Below are positions 52,550 to 64,000 of a DNA stretch of 64,000 nucleotides, piece by piece. Each line of letters opens with the position of its first letter. Positions within the stretch are counted from its first letter, which is position 1. The translations under genes were made by a program, and so were the position numbers. The stretch covers positions 116,199,111 to 116,263,110 of the forward strand of contig JACSVZ010000001.1 of the NCBI GenBank assembly GCA_014706295.1, given 5' to 3'. Under the pieces are notes generated by a model. It did not search any database. It saw only the letters and a list, made by a program, of their open reading frames with translations, and was not told the origin of the DNA. Source of the DNA: Lycocorax pyrrhopterus obiensis (lineage: Eukaryota > Chordata > Aves > Passeriformes > Paradisaeidae).

Positions 52550-52625
52550 GCTGTAATTTATGTGAATTACGGTTAATGATCATTTGCATTATGCTTAATC
52601 AGCATATCAATAATATACTCTGCAC
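52550..52625. promoter_or_regulatory. Candidate conserved element with perfect octamer
   Basis: The exact POU octamer ATTTGCAT (52582-52589) is surrounded by TTAATGAT, ATGCTTAATC and GTAATTTATG in intron 2, about 2.9 kb from exon 2. A tentative enhancer candidate. Confidence 0.25.
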
Positions 52626-54058
52626 AGACTAAGTGGCTCTTCTTTCTTTCCCCTTTCATGAAACCTATAGAAATGGAGCTGCTCTTTGACTGATTGGCAT
52701 CACAAAAAGGTTGCCTGGGCAGGTGCTGGGGATGGTGGCACAGGATAGAGGCCTCGTGGCTGCTGCCAATCATGCTCAAGCATCAGCAAAACCTGCTATT
52801 ATATTTTTTTAATTCTGGTGCCTTGCTCTCTGGAGGGTCCAACGCTTTGGGCTGACAGGGCTTTAATGAGCTTGACCAGATCAGTGTTCCTGGAGCCAAG
52901 GCTGTGGCTGTGTGGGATGGTTCAAGGAGAGATCACATTCTTCCAGGGTGATATTACTCACCAGAGTCTAAACCACTGCCGTCACAGTGTGCTCATGTGG
53001 ATCACACAAACCCCTGAATACAAATGAGCTACAAACCTTAACATGAATATTCAGGAATTGCTGGAAAGCTATTATTACATATGGCCAAGTCGAGGGCAAC
53101 TTAGAATAAAGAATCCATGAATGCTGGAAACAAGAGCCAATCGATTTGGGTCATTTTGCCAGAAATCAATCAGTATCATGTATCAACAGGATAAAATTAT
53201 TAACCTAGTAAGAGGTTTGTTAAACACTTCAGTTAAATTCTTTTTTAAAACTCTGTAAGTCACCAGCTTTGGTGTACTGACATTTATGTGAACACTGCTG
53301 CACGCTCGAGAGGAACTGGCACAACACCAATATTCTCATTTGTGAGTCACAGCCTCCAGTGCAGCTCTATCAGCTTTACCTTGTAAATCACGGCTCTGCT
53401 ATTAGCAATCTTTCAATATGATGTGACATCTTTATTATAATGTTTTTCCACTGAAGTTTAAGTTCATATTTTAGTTAGCTCAGAGACAGACACAGCCATA
53501 TTTACCAGGTTTAATTAATTGACTATAAATAAAGGGCTGTAAGATGAAGGCGCCTCTCTCACACGATGTTCAAGTTGTCACCATTTTACAGCAAAATGCC
53601 AATTGGGATAGGATAAACATTGCTATTTCTACACTTTACATTTATATTTCAAGATGCAAGCTTAAAATTTCAGGGTATTTTGAAGACTACAGTCTAGAGC
53701 CTCAGTTCTCTTCCAAAAACAGTCACAGCATATGATCTACATTAATTTACTGCCATGCGATTTTTAACTAAGAACTTCATTAACTTGTAAGAACATCAGT
53801 GAAATTCCATGATTTACTTTGGCTTCGATATCCGTGGATATGGCAATAAATAGGAACAGCATGTACAAACACACACAAACAACAAGTTGGGCTGGATTTA
53901 CCTGACAAAAACTTGCAGAAGCCAATAAAATTGGCTTTGACAGATCAGGGGGCCCTTTTAGGTGGGGTAATGCAGCACATCTGTTTTCCTTATAGCCCCC
54001 ATGATACCCTGCATCATTCCCTACCAACTGCTTTAGGCATCCAAGGCAGGAGAGACAC

Positions 54059-54158
54059 AGCTGCAGGGAGCAGAGCAGCAGATCTGCACAGCTGCAAGGA
54101 GCTGAACAGAGCTGAAGAGCAAAGCAGAGGAGCAGCGGGAGCTGGGAGAGAAAAGCTC
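54059..54158. repeat. AGCTG-rich imperfect repeat
   Basis: A purine-rich stretch with six AGCT sites. It includes three imperfect 10-bp units in tandem at 54091-54120 (GCTGCAAGGA, GCTGAACAGA, GCTGAAGAGC), flanked by related GGAGCAGAGCAGC and GGAGCAGCGGGAGCTGGG. It lies in intron 2 about 1.4 kb from exon 2. Confidence 0.6.
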
Positions 54159-55443
54159 TACAAAAAAAAAAATTGCAAGTGAAAACAAAAAAAACCCAAA
54201 CTCTGATGAGCCAGAAATTGCTGGAGAGTTCCCTCTTGGACATCCTGTTTCGAGACGTTTCTTGTTGGGAAAAGTCAGCAGAAAAAGCCACTGGGAAGAA
54301 ACATGAACCCTCTTCCCACTTCTTCCCCAAGAGAATGGAACAATTTTATCCAGAGACACGGAGAGAAATCCATGCCTAAACTCAAAAAATAAACCAAACC
54401 TTCATCCTTAAATACTGCTAAACACCTGCATAATGCTTATATCAAGAAGGCACAACTTAAACATTAGCAGAGGAATCCCACGAGGCAGAGATACAAAGGC
54501 ACTGTTACCACTGATTCTGTAAAAGTGATAAAGGTGAATTAACAGCTTGCCCAAACGTACAAAAAAACCCAAAGAACAGCAAAAGAAAGTCTCACAGGTG
54601 CTTTTTTTCAGCAAAGTCTTGATGTCCCAGCCTTCTCTGAGAGCAAGGGTAGCTCTGGACACGGGGGTTTCAGCTTGCCAAGTGGGGTGTTTTGTGTTTG
54701 GGGAAACAATGCAGAAATGCAAGAGTCACCCTGCATATCTGCACGATGTAATGCAGAAAGAGAGCCATGGGATGTTCCTACACACACACACATTCCACAG
54801 GGACATGAAGGTGGGGAGTGAACACATAGCAGCAGCACTAGACAGATATGCACTATTTAGCCATCAATATTATGTTATCAAAAAAATTTTTTTTAAAAGA
54901 GACTGCTGGCAAAAATGTACAAATGATGGAGTTCTCAAGTTTGAAAGCACAGGTGCTGTAAGACTGCACTTCTAAATCTTCCAATACAATGCCTCGTTTC
55001 ATTAGTTCTGGATACAAAGTAAACAAAAGAACCCACCAACCCTCTAGAACATTATTGAGACATTTCTTTAGTAATGTTTAAACTCATAACTTGAACAGTT
55101 CAGCAACAATTCAGCACAAATTTACAAACAAGTACTTACGTCAGCCGCTTATGTCCACACATTTTTCACCTTCCACTACTTCCATCTGAACAAATTAGCA
55201 CGTAATACCATGAAGCAGAGCCATGATCTCTTTTAGAAATACACTTTATGATAGAAGAAGGAGCAGTACCTAAAGAGAACTTTTTGCTGCTGTTCAGTGC
55301 ACCTCTTGCTTTCATTTTTCTGCACGAGGAGCGAGCCCTTCCTGGGGTTTACCTGCAGTGGGATGCATGTTCTAAAGAGAAGGCCCCCCAGCTACGTAAG
55401 CCATATTTTGCACATTCAGAGCAGCTCCAAAGACCCAGCATTA

Positions 55444-55650
<207 letters not shown>

Positions 55651-58600
55651 TTAACCTCAGTTACCCACACCCAGAGCCGTGTTTTTCTGAGGACCCTGTG
55701 GGCAGTTGATTTGTTCAGGTGGCCTGGCAGTGAAGCTGCACAGAAGAAAATGACAAGACACATGAAAAGGATCGTCTTGTTTAGCTTAAAACACTATGAA
55801 CAGCAGACAGGGGAACTTCTGAAAACCAGAAAAGTGACAGAAAACAAACAATGGATCACTGGCTAAATTAATTGCAGCAGGGGGTGGGAACAGAACTCTT
55901 CTATCAGCTGCACAAACCACAGCGTTTTCCCCTCGGATGCCTGAAATTTGGGTCAATGCATCTAACTGCACTGGTGAGATCTGAATATTTGAATCATTAT
56001 TTGATTAAAGGCCTTATTTGATTTGGCATCTATAATTTTCTCAGAATACAGGAATAAATAATGAAAGCTGATTAAAGTCCTTCCTGCAGTTCCTTCTTCC
56101 TTCTGATCTAATTTGTTCTCAGATTGTCTTGCAGTAGCGTTCTCTAAATGTCATGTGTAACACATTAGATACAAAAGTAATTATTTACAATGTTACAAGT
56201 TCAGACAAACCTACTTTTAAAGAGGGCCATCAACTGATTGCTAATCTTGCAGTTACCTTTTTTTTTGTGCCACGCAATAATTTTCAGTGTAAGAAGGAAG
56301 ATTTTATTTGTAAACAGTCTGACAGGCATTTTCCACTCAATCCAATCTCAGTGGGTTTATACCTATTTTTAGACAAGGCAAGTATTTAAAATAAATACAT
56401 ACATCCAAATTAAAGGATATTCTTCTTTTGGCATTTACTTATTTGTTTCCTAAAGTACAAAAATAAATTCTCTTCCTCATCTTGGCCATACAGTCTCCAA
56501 GTGCTTGATCACACACTTCCCTAAGTAACCATTTCTTTATCAACATGAAGCAGAACAGGTGAATTTATACAAAATACTGTACAAAAAAAATCCTCAAAAA
56601 ACCTCTATATGAATATAAACGAATGAAATATGAATACTCAACACGGCAACACTGTAATATTTATTATCTGCAATCTGGGTTTACCCTTGTTGGGTGGGTT
56701 CACCAGCCCCCACACCCCCTTTATTTTTTTTTCCCTTCAGTACAGAAATTAATGATAATGAGAAATGAAATAAATCTCAGCATATGCTAGGAAATTTTAA
56801 CACCTGACAATGACAGATCTATTAGAGGTGGCCATGGGAGCAGCTTCATCTTCTATTTGTTAATCTGAAGAGTTGTCACTGCCTCCAGAACCAGTGCCAA
56901 GTAAACAGAAGAATAGGAAGCAAAAAAACTGACGGAGAATATCAGCTGAGTTAAGCTATTTGTATTATTTCATCATTCTCCTTTTAAGTGCTGTTTAATT
57001 TTGGACATCACTTAAAAAAAAGAGAGAGCTCTGAAGGCATTATTTTTACTGTTAATTATGATGTACAGAAGGAGACATGGGTGTACAGGATTATAAATAA
57101 GACTGTCATAAAGAACCATAAACATGCATATTTTCTACATTTGTGTGCACACATACTTGTGTTTTGTATGGATATATATGCACTGCTATACTGCCATGAG
57201 TGAGCTGTTCTGCCATTTATGTGGGAAAAATGTTTCCCCCTGCAGTTATCCTCCCCTTTAAAAGAAAACAATAGCATTGTTTTATCTACACCCATAAACA
57301 AAATATCTTTACTAATCTGACAGAAAGAACATAATCCAGTGCTACATATTCCTTAGCTCTGAATCAAGTCCTCAATCATGTACACAAAGGAAAACCAGTC
57401 AGTCCTTTACGGAGTGCACAGGGCCCTAGGCAGGCTGTTCTGCAGCAAGGTTTGCATCTGTAGAAAGGAAACAGTAATAAAAACGCAAAAGGAAAAAGTG
57501 CACTTCTCGTTTTTGTTAGTAGAAATTCCCACAGATTCTGGATCTCCCGGGATGAGGCAGATCTGTTTGCTGTGCATCTGCACTGCACGGCGCTGAAGGA
57601 AGTGTGGCTCCTGAGGTAAATCACTTGGCAAGAAGTGGCTGAGGCAAATCACTCAGGAGTAAACTTAAGTGACATATTTATCCTTTAAGAATGAGCTTCT
57701 TGAAAGCATGATTGCAGCCACTCTGAAATTGATGAATTCAGTCCAAACTCACGGGTTTCATCTGCGAAACATTACCAGGCGATGGACCCACAGCCTGGTG
57801 GTAGTTTCCCCTCTCTAGACCCAGCCAGCAGGTCCAGCTTGCCCTCACAGGCATCACAACAGGACATGGGTGGCAATTAAATATTCAGAGTCCCCCACCA
57901 CAGGCAGGTGCCTCGGCCATGGGGCAACCTGACATCATCAGGATCAAATCTATCAAGTTAAGAACAATTTTTCACCTCCTCTCCTTCATTCCATCTTCCT
58001 CATCTCCTTCAGACTGGAATCACTAACTTTTCCACACTCAAACCTGTTTCACTACAGTTTAGAAATCCTTACAAGGAAGGTTTTCACACTGGCTACAGGA
58101 GGCTTCTGGTTCAGATGTGTGTTGTGCTGCTCTTTAACAGTATCTAAAATGCAAAAAACATATTTCAAGTAGTAACCTGACAAAAAACATTTCCCTCTCC
58201 CTGATAAAAGGCTCCTAGGACACTCATTTTCCCTGGGACTTCAAGAGAGAGTTTCATGCCTCAATAGAGAGGAAATAATTAATGCAGAACTTCAAAGATG
58301 CAATCCTGGTCTCTAGACAAAAATTATGGGGAGAGGCAGTGGTACATTTTGTCATTGTATGTCCTACCACTACAAACTAATCTGGAAACTGGAGGATAAA
58401 ATAGCATTTCTCTACACTAAGACTGAAGAAATACATAAAGAATGGGTTAGAAATTCATTGTCTGATTTATTTCTTTTTTCATGGATTTGGATGATTAGGT
58501 AAAAAGTAAAAAAGTAAAACTTCACACAAGCACTTGATTCCTACATTAACTCATTACAACTTCTTTCAATCCTGATGGATCCTTTACTGTAACAAAATAC

Positions 58601-61600
58601 AACACTTGGTCAGGTCCATTTTGTGAACCAATTCATGAAGTGTTTCATGAAGATATATTGAGTCAGATCATCACCGGCAGGCATTTTTCAGTGTGATCCT
58701 CATTTGTTTTTCCGCATACAATTAAAGTTAAATGAAAGCCAATAGTTGAATATCCTACAAATGCCTATAGCCACGTATTTACTGGATGAAAGAAGTTTAT
58801 GAGCTTCTCACACAACTCATTTGCTCTCCTTGTACCAGCCCCTCCTGCAAAACTGTGTGACCATCACTCAGCTGGTTCCTACAAAAATCTCCGAGGTTGA
58901 CCAGCCGGTTACCAGGGGTAACTCTTAAAAAAGCTGAACAGTTTTGTTGCTACTGATTCTTTCCAGCAGACTGCCTTGGAAAGGATTCCTCGTTGTGCTG
59001 AGGAGACACAGAGGAGCTCTCATAAAGCAACTTTAAATAAATAAATAAGTAAAGTGCTGTCTAACAATCTCGGTGTCCTGCACTGGCTCCCATCACGTAA
59101 TTAACTTGGCTTAAAGCTGGTGGTAATTCTGAGGGAGAATTTACTGGTAATAAGATGAGCAGCCACGACTTCTGACTCTGAAAATCAGTGATTCGGTCCC
59201 CCTGTACAACACCCCTGCTCACCACACTACAATGCAGTATTTCTGCCAATGCAGCACACCCCCAAAATGCCAATTAAGAACAAGTTCTCTTTCTAGAGGC
59301 TCTCTCCTGCCTGCCTTTCCTGGCCTTCCCCACGCACAACCATGAGAGAAACATTATCAGCTCCCTCCATGTGGATTTCCAGGGGATAAAATGAATCTCT
59401 TTCCAGAGCTGCAGTAGGGATGTGGATGTGAAACACAAAGCCCCCTCACTCTGCCTCTCATGGCATCAAGCAGAAGATGAATGGAGGCTTGGGTGGAACA
59501 TGACACTCGTGCTACCAGAAACTGCTTCCAGATTTGGGAGTGATGGTTCAGGGCTCACAAACAGCATGTTCCATCAGGAGGAATGTCAGGGAAAGAAAAG
59601 AACCCTAAACTAAAGTGATTCCTGACCACAGTCTGAAAGCTGCAGCATGTCCAGAAACACGTGGAGTAATAACTGCTACAATGAACTGAATGCAGTATAA
59701 ATACCACCCCCACCCAAGGAAAAAATAAACAAACAAATGTAATGCCAGGTAGAAACACACTGAGATTCCCCTTCCTTGCCTAAGAAATGAGGAAAGCCTG
59801 CTAGGAGACACTATCTTGCAACTTACAATATCTAGAGAACCACCTACAAACAACTTCACCACTAGAAACAACTTCCAAATTGTCTTCTTTACAAAGAAAA
59901 TACAGAGCAATAATCAATGTCAAAAGATAGATAAAATATTTTTTCCTCAACTAATTAACATTTCCTATTAATATTAAAAAAAAATGCATAAAAAACCCTC
60001 GCACCACCATGTTGTCTTTTCTTGTTTGGCATCAAACCGCCAGTTTAGAAATACACTAGTTAGTTATTAGAAAAATGCCAACAAATGGAAAAAATTAAAT
60101 TTGCTATGCAACCTAAAAAAAAAAAAAATATAAAATGGTGAATGTCCAATTGAAATGTGCCATATAATCCCAAGCAGCAGAGAAAATACTCTGTGGCAGG
60201 AAGTCAGCCAGAACTTGGTTTTGGAGTGGGACAGAGCGGAGTCAGCGCAAAGCCTGATGTGCATTTTTGGAACGGTGAACCCTTCCCAGCAAAGGGAGCT
60301 TGCACACCTGTATTTTCACCCACTTCCGAGCACAGACCTGAGTCTTCCCAACTCTCCATTGCCCCACCAGTGGCAGCAGAGCACCTCTGTGTCTTTAGAT
60401 CATTCTGGGGCTAGAACCAACACTTACAGACAGACTGGCAGAACTCAGGCAAGGCCAGAGTTGCACTTTGATGCAATTTTAATTGCCAGCTAGGATCAGC
60501 TATCATGCTGATGTCACCAAAATCATGCTGACACCGGCTAAGGCAGACCAAGAAACCTTGGGAAGAGACAACAAATAAAAAAGGGTGCCCAACAGTGAAG
60601 CCTGGTTTTAAGCAGTCTAATTTGCTGCTTGTCCAATAATAAAAGTCAAGCCTCCTGTGATTTTATGGTCCTGCATTTCCCCTCAGGCACTGGAGTGAAG
60701 ACATTAGCACTGCTCAGAAGAAAATGATCTAAAAACAGCCAGCAGAACTTTGCAGCACTTACCCAACCCACGTGCCAACAGTTCGGCCCATTTACTAAAA
60801 AACCCTTCTCCAAACCTGAGATTTCTGCTGCAGCCCAAAGCCAGGCTGCAGTCCTGAGAGAGACACAGCCCTGGGAGGCCTGCACTTCCAACCCTCCTCG
60901 CCTGCGCTGTGACACTGTAAATACAAATCTGATTTTGTGCAGAACATCCCAAATTTGGCAACTGTCATGTTCAATCTCTGGTCAAACTGCTGACTGAAGG
61001 ACTCCACCAGGGTGGGGGCAAGGGATGAACAAGCAAGCGAAAACCAAAATGGATTAAAAAACAGTTGCTGCAATACTGAACACAGGAATCTTCAGAGAAG
61101 ACTAGAAAGACCAAGCCTGCATTACTTTCATTTAAACGTTCAGTTTAAACTTTCCAAAATTAAGAGATTATTACAAACACCAGATGAAAAGACAAAAGAC
61201 TAGCAAAATATGTCAAGTTACCCTAGAGATTATTGCTTCTGCAGAACACAAAAGCTTCCACCATCAATTCGGATGATTTGGCAAATTCTAATTTTATGGC
61301 AGCTTCCTGTGGCTTTTGAAGAGGAAGAATTTAATTTTCCTCCTCCCAGATTTTACTTTTCTTATCGAACACTCTCCCCAAGAGCGTCTGAGGCCAGATT
61401 TAGATACCTCAGCTTTTCTTACAGCTGAAAAATAAGAAGCAGAAGCAGCCAAAGCTGCAACCTCACTGCAAGTTTCTCTCAAAAGGCTGACATGAAGGGG
61501 GGAACGCAGGACAGCAATCAGCAATGCAGGAATGCCTGTAAACAAAAATATCACCTGCACTCGATGTTAAGTGGAAGTTCTCCAGTGGTCCTCCTCCTTT

Positions 61601-61734
61601 TGCTAAGTATGGAGCCTGCCTGTGGAACAGGGAAACCATCCACCCATTCTCAGTGATGGACACAGGCAAAGCAGATTTTTATTTCTTTTTTATTACTTTG
61701 AAACATGAGCGTTCTCTCGATATTGTTAAAGTGG

Positions 61735-61870
61735 CACAAAGCTCAATTTCCAAGTATGCAAAAACATATGACTGGTGGTGGGCTGGAATGCGCTGTTTAT
61801 CAAAGGGGCCTAATAAGGTTTCGGTTTTATTAGGTTATTTCCTGTAAGTTGATATGTGCCAGTTCTTTTC
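61735..61870. promoter_or_regulatory. Candidate conserved element with TCF/LEF-like site
   Basis: ATCAAAG (61799-61805), a TCF/LEF-type core, lies beside an 8-bp inverted repeat, CCTAATAA (61809-61816) and TTATTAGG (61827-61834), with a 10-base spacer. It lies in intron 1. Tentative. Confidence 0.22.
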
Positions 61871-62503
61871 ATTAAGACAAGGATATAAAAATTAAAAATG
61901 GATTAACCTAATGGGTTCCAAATTACTGTGTCGCCTTCACTTCTTTGCATTTTTTTTAAAAACAGTTCCAATTGGTCCTTCTCCAGTACCTCTTACAAAA
62001 AGCAGGAGGCATAAAGCCTCAGGATACCTGAATTAGAGTTTAGCTGAACTCACATTCAAATACCAGTCCTACAGATCTCATTCCATTCCACCACTCTGGC
62101 ATTAAATCTGATATCACTGAGGCACCATGTTAAACATGCAAATGCAAAATGGGGGCTACTGTGTTGAAAGGGAGTTTAAATTCCCTTTAAAACCCAAGTT
62201 TTCTTCCCCTCTCAGAGGAGAAAAAACCCCAGAAAATATGGATGAGATTCAGTTACCTAAACCCGGCCAATCCCTGCCTTTTATCAGCCCAGAATAGAAT
62301 TGGGTCTCTTGTAGGATGTGTCACATTTATCAGTCCCACTGGGTGCCCAAACCCTGAGGCACATAAAATGGCACCACATGTTATGTCTAGCCAAAACTCA
62401 ACAGCCAACGTTACTCAAATAATTTTAGTAAGTTCTAAAGCACTTCTCAGAAAGGTTTAACCACACTGCACATCTAACTATTTTTACTTCTACATTCCCT
62501 TGG

Positions 62504-62519
62504 AAAAAAAAAAAAAAAA
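62504..62519. repeat. Poly(A) run, 16 As
   Basis: A homopolymer run of 16 As in intron 1, followed by GTAATTTCCAG. No retroposon is recognised beside it. Confidence 0.95.
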
Positions 62520-64000
62520 GTAATTTCCAGTATTCACTGGTTTTACAGAATTGAGCTCTCTGAAGGTCTGGTAGATTCGGAGCGTGACAAAGATCCCCCT
62601 TAGGAAGACTTTTAGCAACTTTAAAGGGGAAAATAAATGTTGAGACACAGTGCCCAAGTTCACTTAAGGTAAGATGAGAATTCCAAACCTACTATGACAT
62701 GCTCAGTTTCTAGAATTCTAGACACCAAAAAGTGTCACAGAAGAGACTCTCGGGCACGCACAACACCCACAACTAAAAGTTCCAAGGTTCCCACAGATTT
62801 TACTGCAGTTCAAACATATTCAAGGTCCTGAAATCAACAAAAACCACAGCAAATGATCGATACCCCTTCGGAGGACAGAAACTTTTGAGACAGGGACCAG
62901 AGCATAAGTCCAGGAAATTACTATTCATTTGTTAAAAAGGCTGTGATATCCCCCAAGTGAACCAACTGGCAGCATGCCACAACTCATAAAAAAATATTGC
63001 TTTTAAGGAACTCCTTGCATGGGGCACAGAAAAACAAAACTAAAGAGAGTTGGGTTGGGCTTGGTTGAGTTTTGTTTTTCTTAGTTTAAAACACAGAAGT
63101 CTAGAATAGTAAAACAATTCCGAGAATCCCGAAGTACTGCAGATGGAAAGCCACGTACTCAAGTGTGCCCTGGTAATTTTGTCAAGCTTTTCTTCTCTAC
63201 CTCCATGAATGAAGAGCTCCAGCTTACATGGAATGCTTGGGTCCTTACATGGCTGCCCCACAGATAAAATAAACCCACAGAGCAAACGACTCAACATCAT
63301 GGTGCAAACTGCAGGAGTAAAATGCCAATAGTAGAAGAAATCTCCTCAAATGTCATGCTGAGAAAATCAAGATGCTGAACCCATTTTTATTTTCCAATAC
63401 AGTGATGTCACCAACATGATATTTTCATTGTTTGCCAGGTTAACAGAATTTATGGAGGTAATTAATGCAGAACATGTGTGCCGAGCTATCCGTATGAAAA
63501 ATGGAATTGCCCCGACTTCATCTGCTGCCTTTGCAACCAAAGCCCCACCAACATCTTTTTTCACTATTTCCATATGTGAGAAACACAAATATTTATAACA
63601 AAGGTAAATGACTGAATGACTGCTCTATTCCCATCCACCCATAAGAGACTTTTTCATACCCCTGTCTTCTGCTTATTCTTTCGCTTCCACCACCTTACCA
63701 CAAAGGGCTCGGGTTTCCATTCTATTCCACCAACTAAGCATGTTCCTCACGCCTCTTCTCCAGTGTTTCTTTCCTTGGTTTGCATGGAAAACTTCTGTTT
63801 TAGTTTCTTGAATACCCTCTGTCTAGCTCTACCCCATCTTTCAGGAAAAGCAATGCCATTAAACATTTAATTCTTCTATTGTGTCTTTTCTTCTGGGCAT
63901 CTACAGGGTCAAAGCATCCCCTCTCTGGTAAACAGCTTTTAGTAAAAAAAGGACTGGACACACAGCCCTCAAAATCAGAAAAAGATGAGCTTTGCCTTCT

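Noticed and set aside
53764..54330. 188-residue minus-strand frame with Cys/Leu-rich centre.
   Set aside because: The centre is the translated complement of the AGCTG-rich repeat. No family resemblance.

Overview
The window is vertebrate, most likely bird, nuclear DNA. It is AT-rich and gene-poor, with long introns. The only dispersed repeats I can identify are CR1 LINE fragments, the dominant avian (and reptilian) retroposon. I see no mammalian SINEs, no operons and no phage or CRISPR features. The species cannot be read from the sequence alone.

One protein-coding gene is recognisable, on the minus strand: the ephrin receptor tyrosine kinase EPHA3. Two coding exons are present. Exon 2 is a 65-bp micro-exon at 55534-55598 and exon 3 is 661 bp at 15875-16535. 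Together they encode nearly all of the ephrin (ligand)-binding domain, and exon 3 continues into the sushi-like start of the cysteine-rich region. Both have GT/AG splice sites, and their phases and lengths fit the conserved Eph gene structure. Exon 1 (signal peptide, promoter) should lie beyond base 64000. Exon 4 and everything after it, including the kinase domain, should lie before base 1.

Layout: 1-15874 is part of intron 3 (two CR1 fragments, a TAA microsatellite, a G-rich tract and A-rich tracts). 15875-16535 is exon 3. 16536-55533 is the whole of intron 2 (38,998 bp). 55534-55598 is exon 2. 55599-64000 is part of intron 1, with no identified gene feature. Most open frames elsewhere are short and low-complexity and look like chance.

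The most unusual structure is inside intron 2, at about 47.27-48.39 kb. It is an isolated CpG-rich, GC-rich island holding a 38-bp minisatellite (three copies) and a 210-bp array of 42 consecutive pentamers built from only three words (CTGTG, CTGGG, CAGTG). The island could be an internal or antisense promoter, but the sequence alone does not prove this. Other points worth checking are a near-perfect 42-bp palindrome at 42154-42195, a weak-looking exon 3 splice donor with in-frame intronic read-through, an unusually GC-rich exon 3, and several homeodomain/POU-motif clusters that look like candidate conserved enhancers. I did not find convincing evidence of a wholly new gene system.
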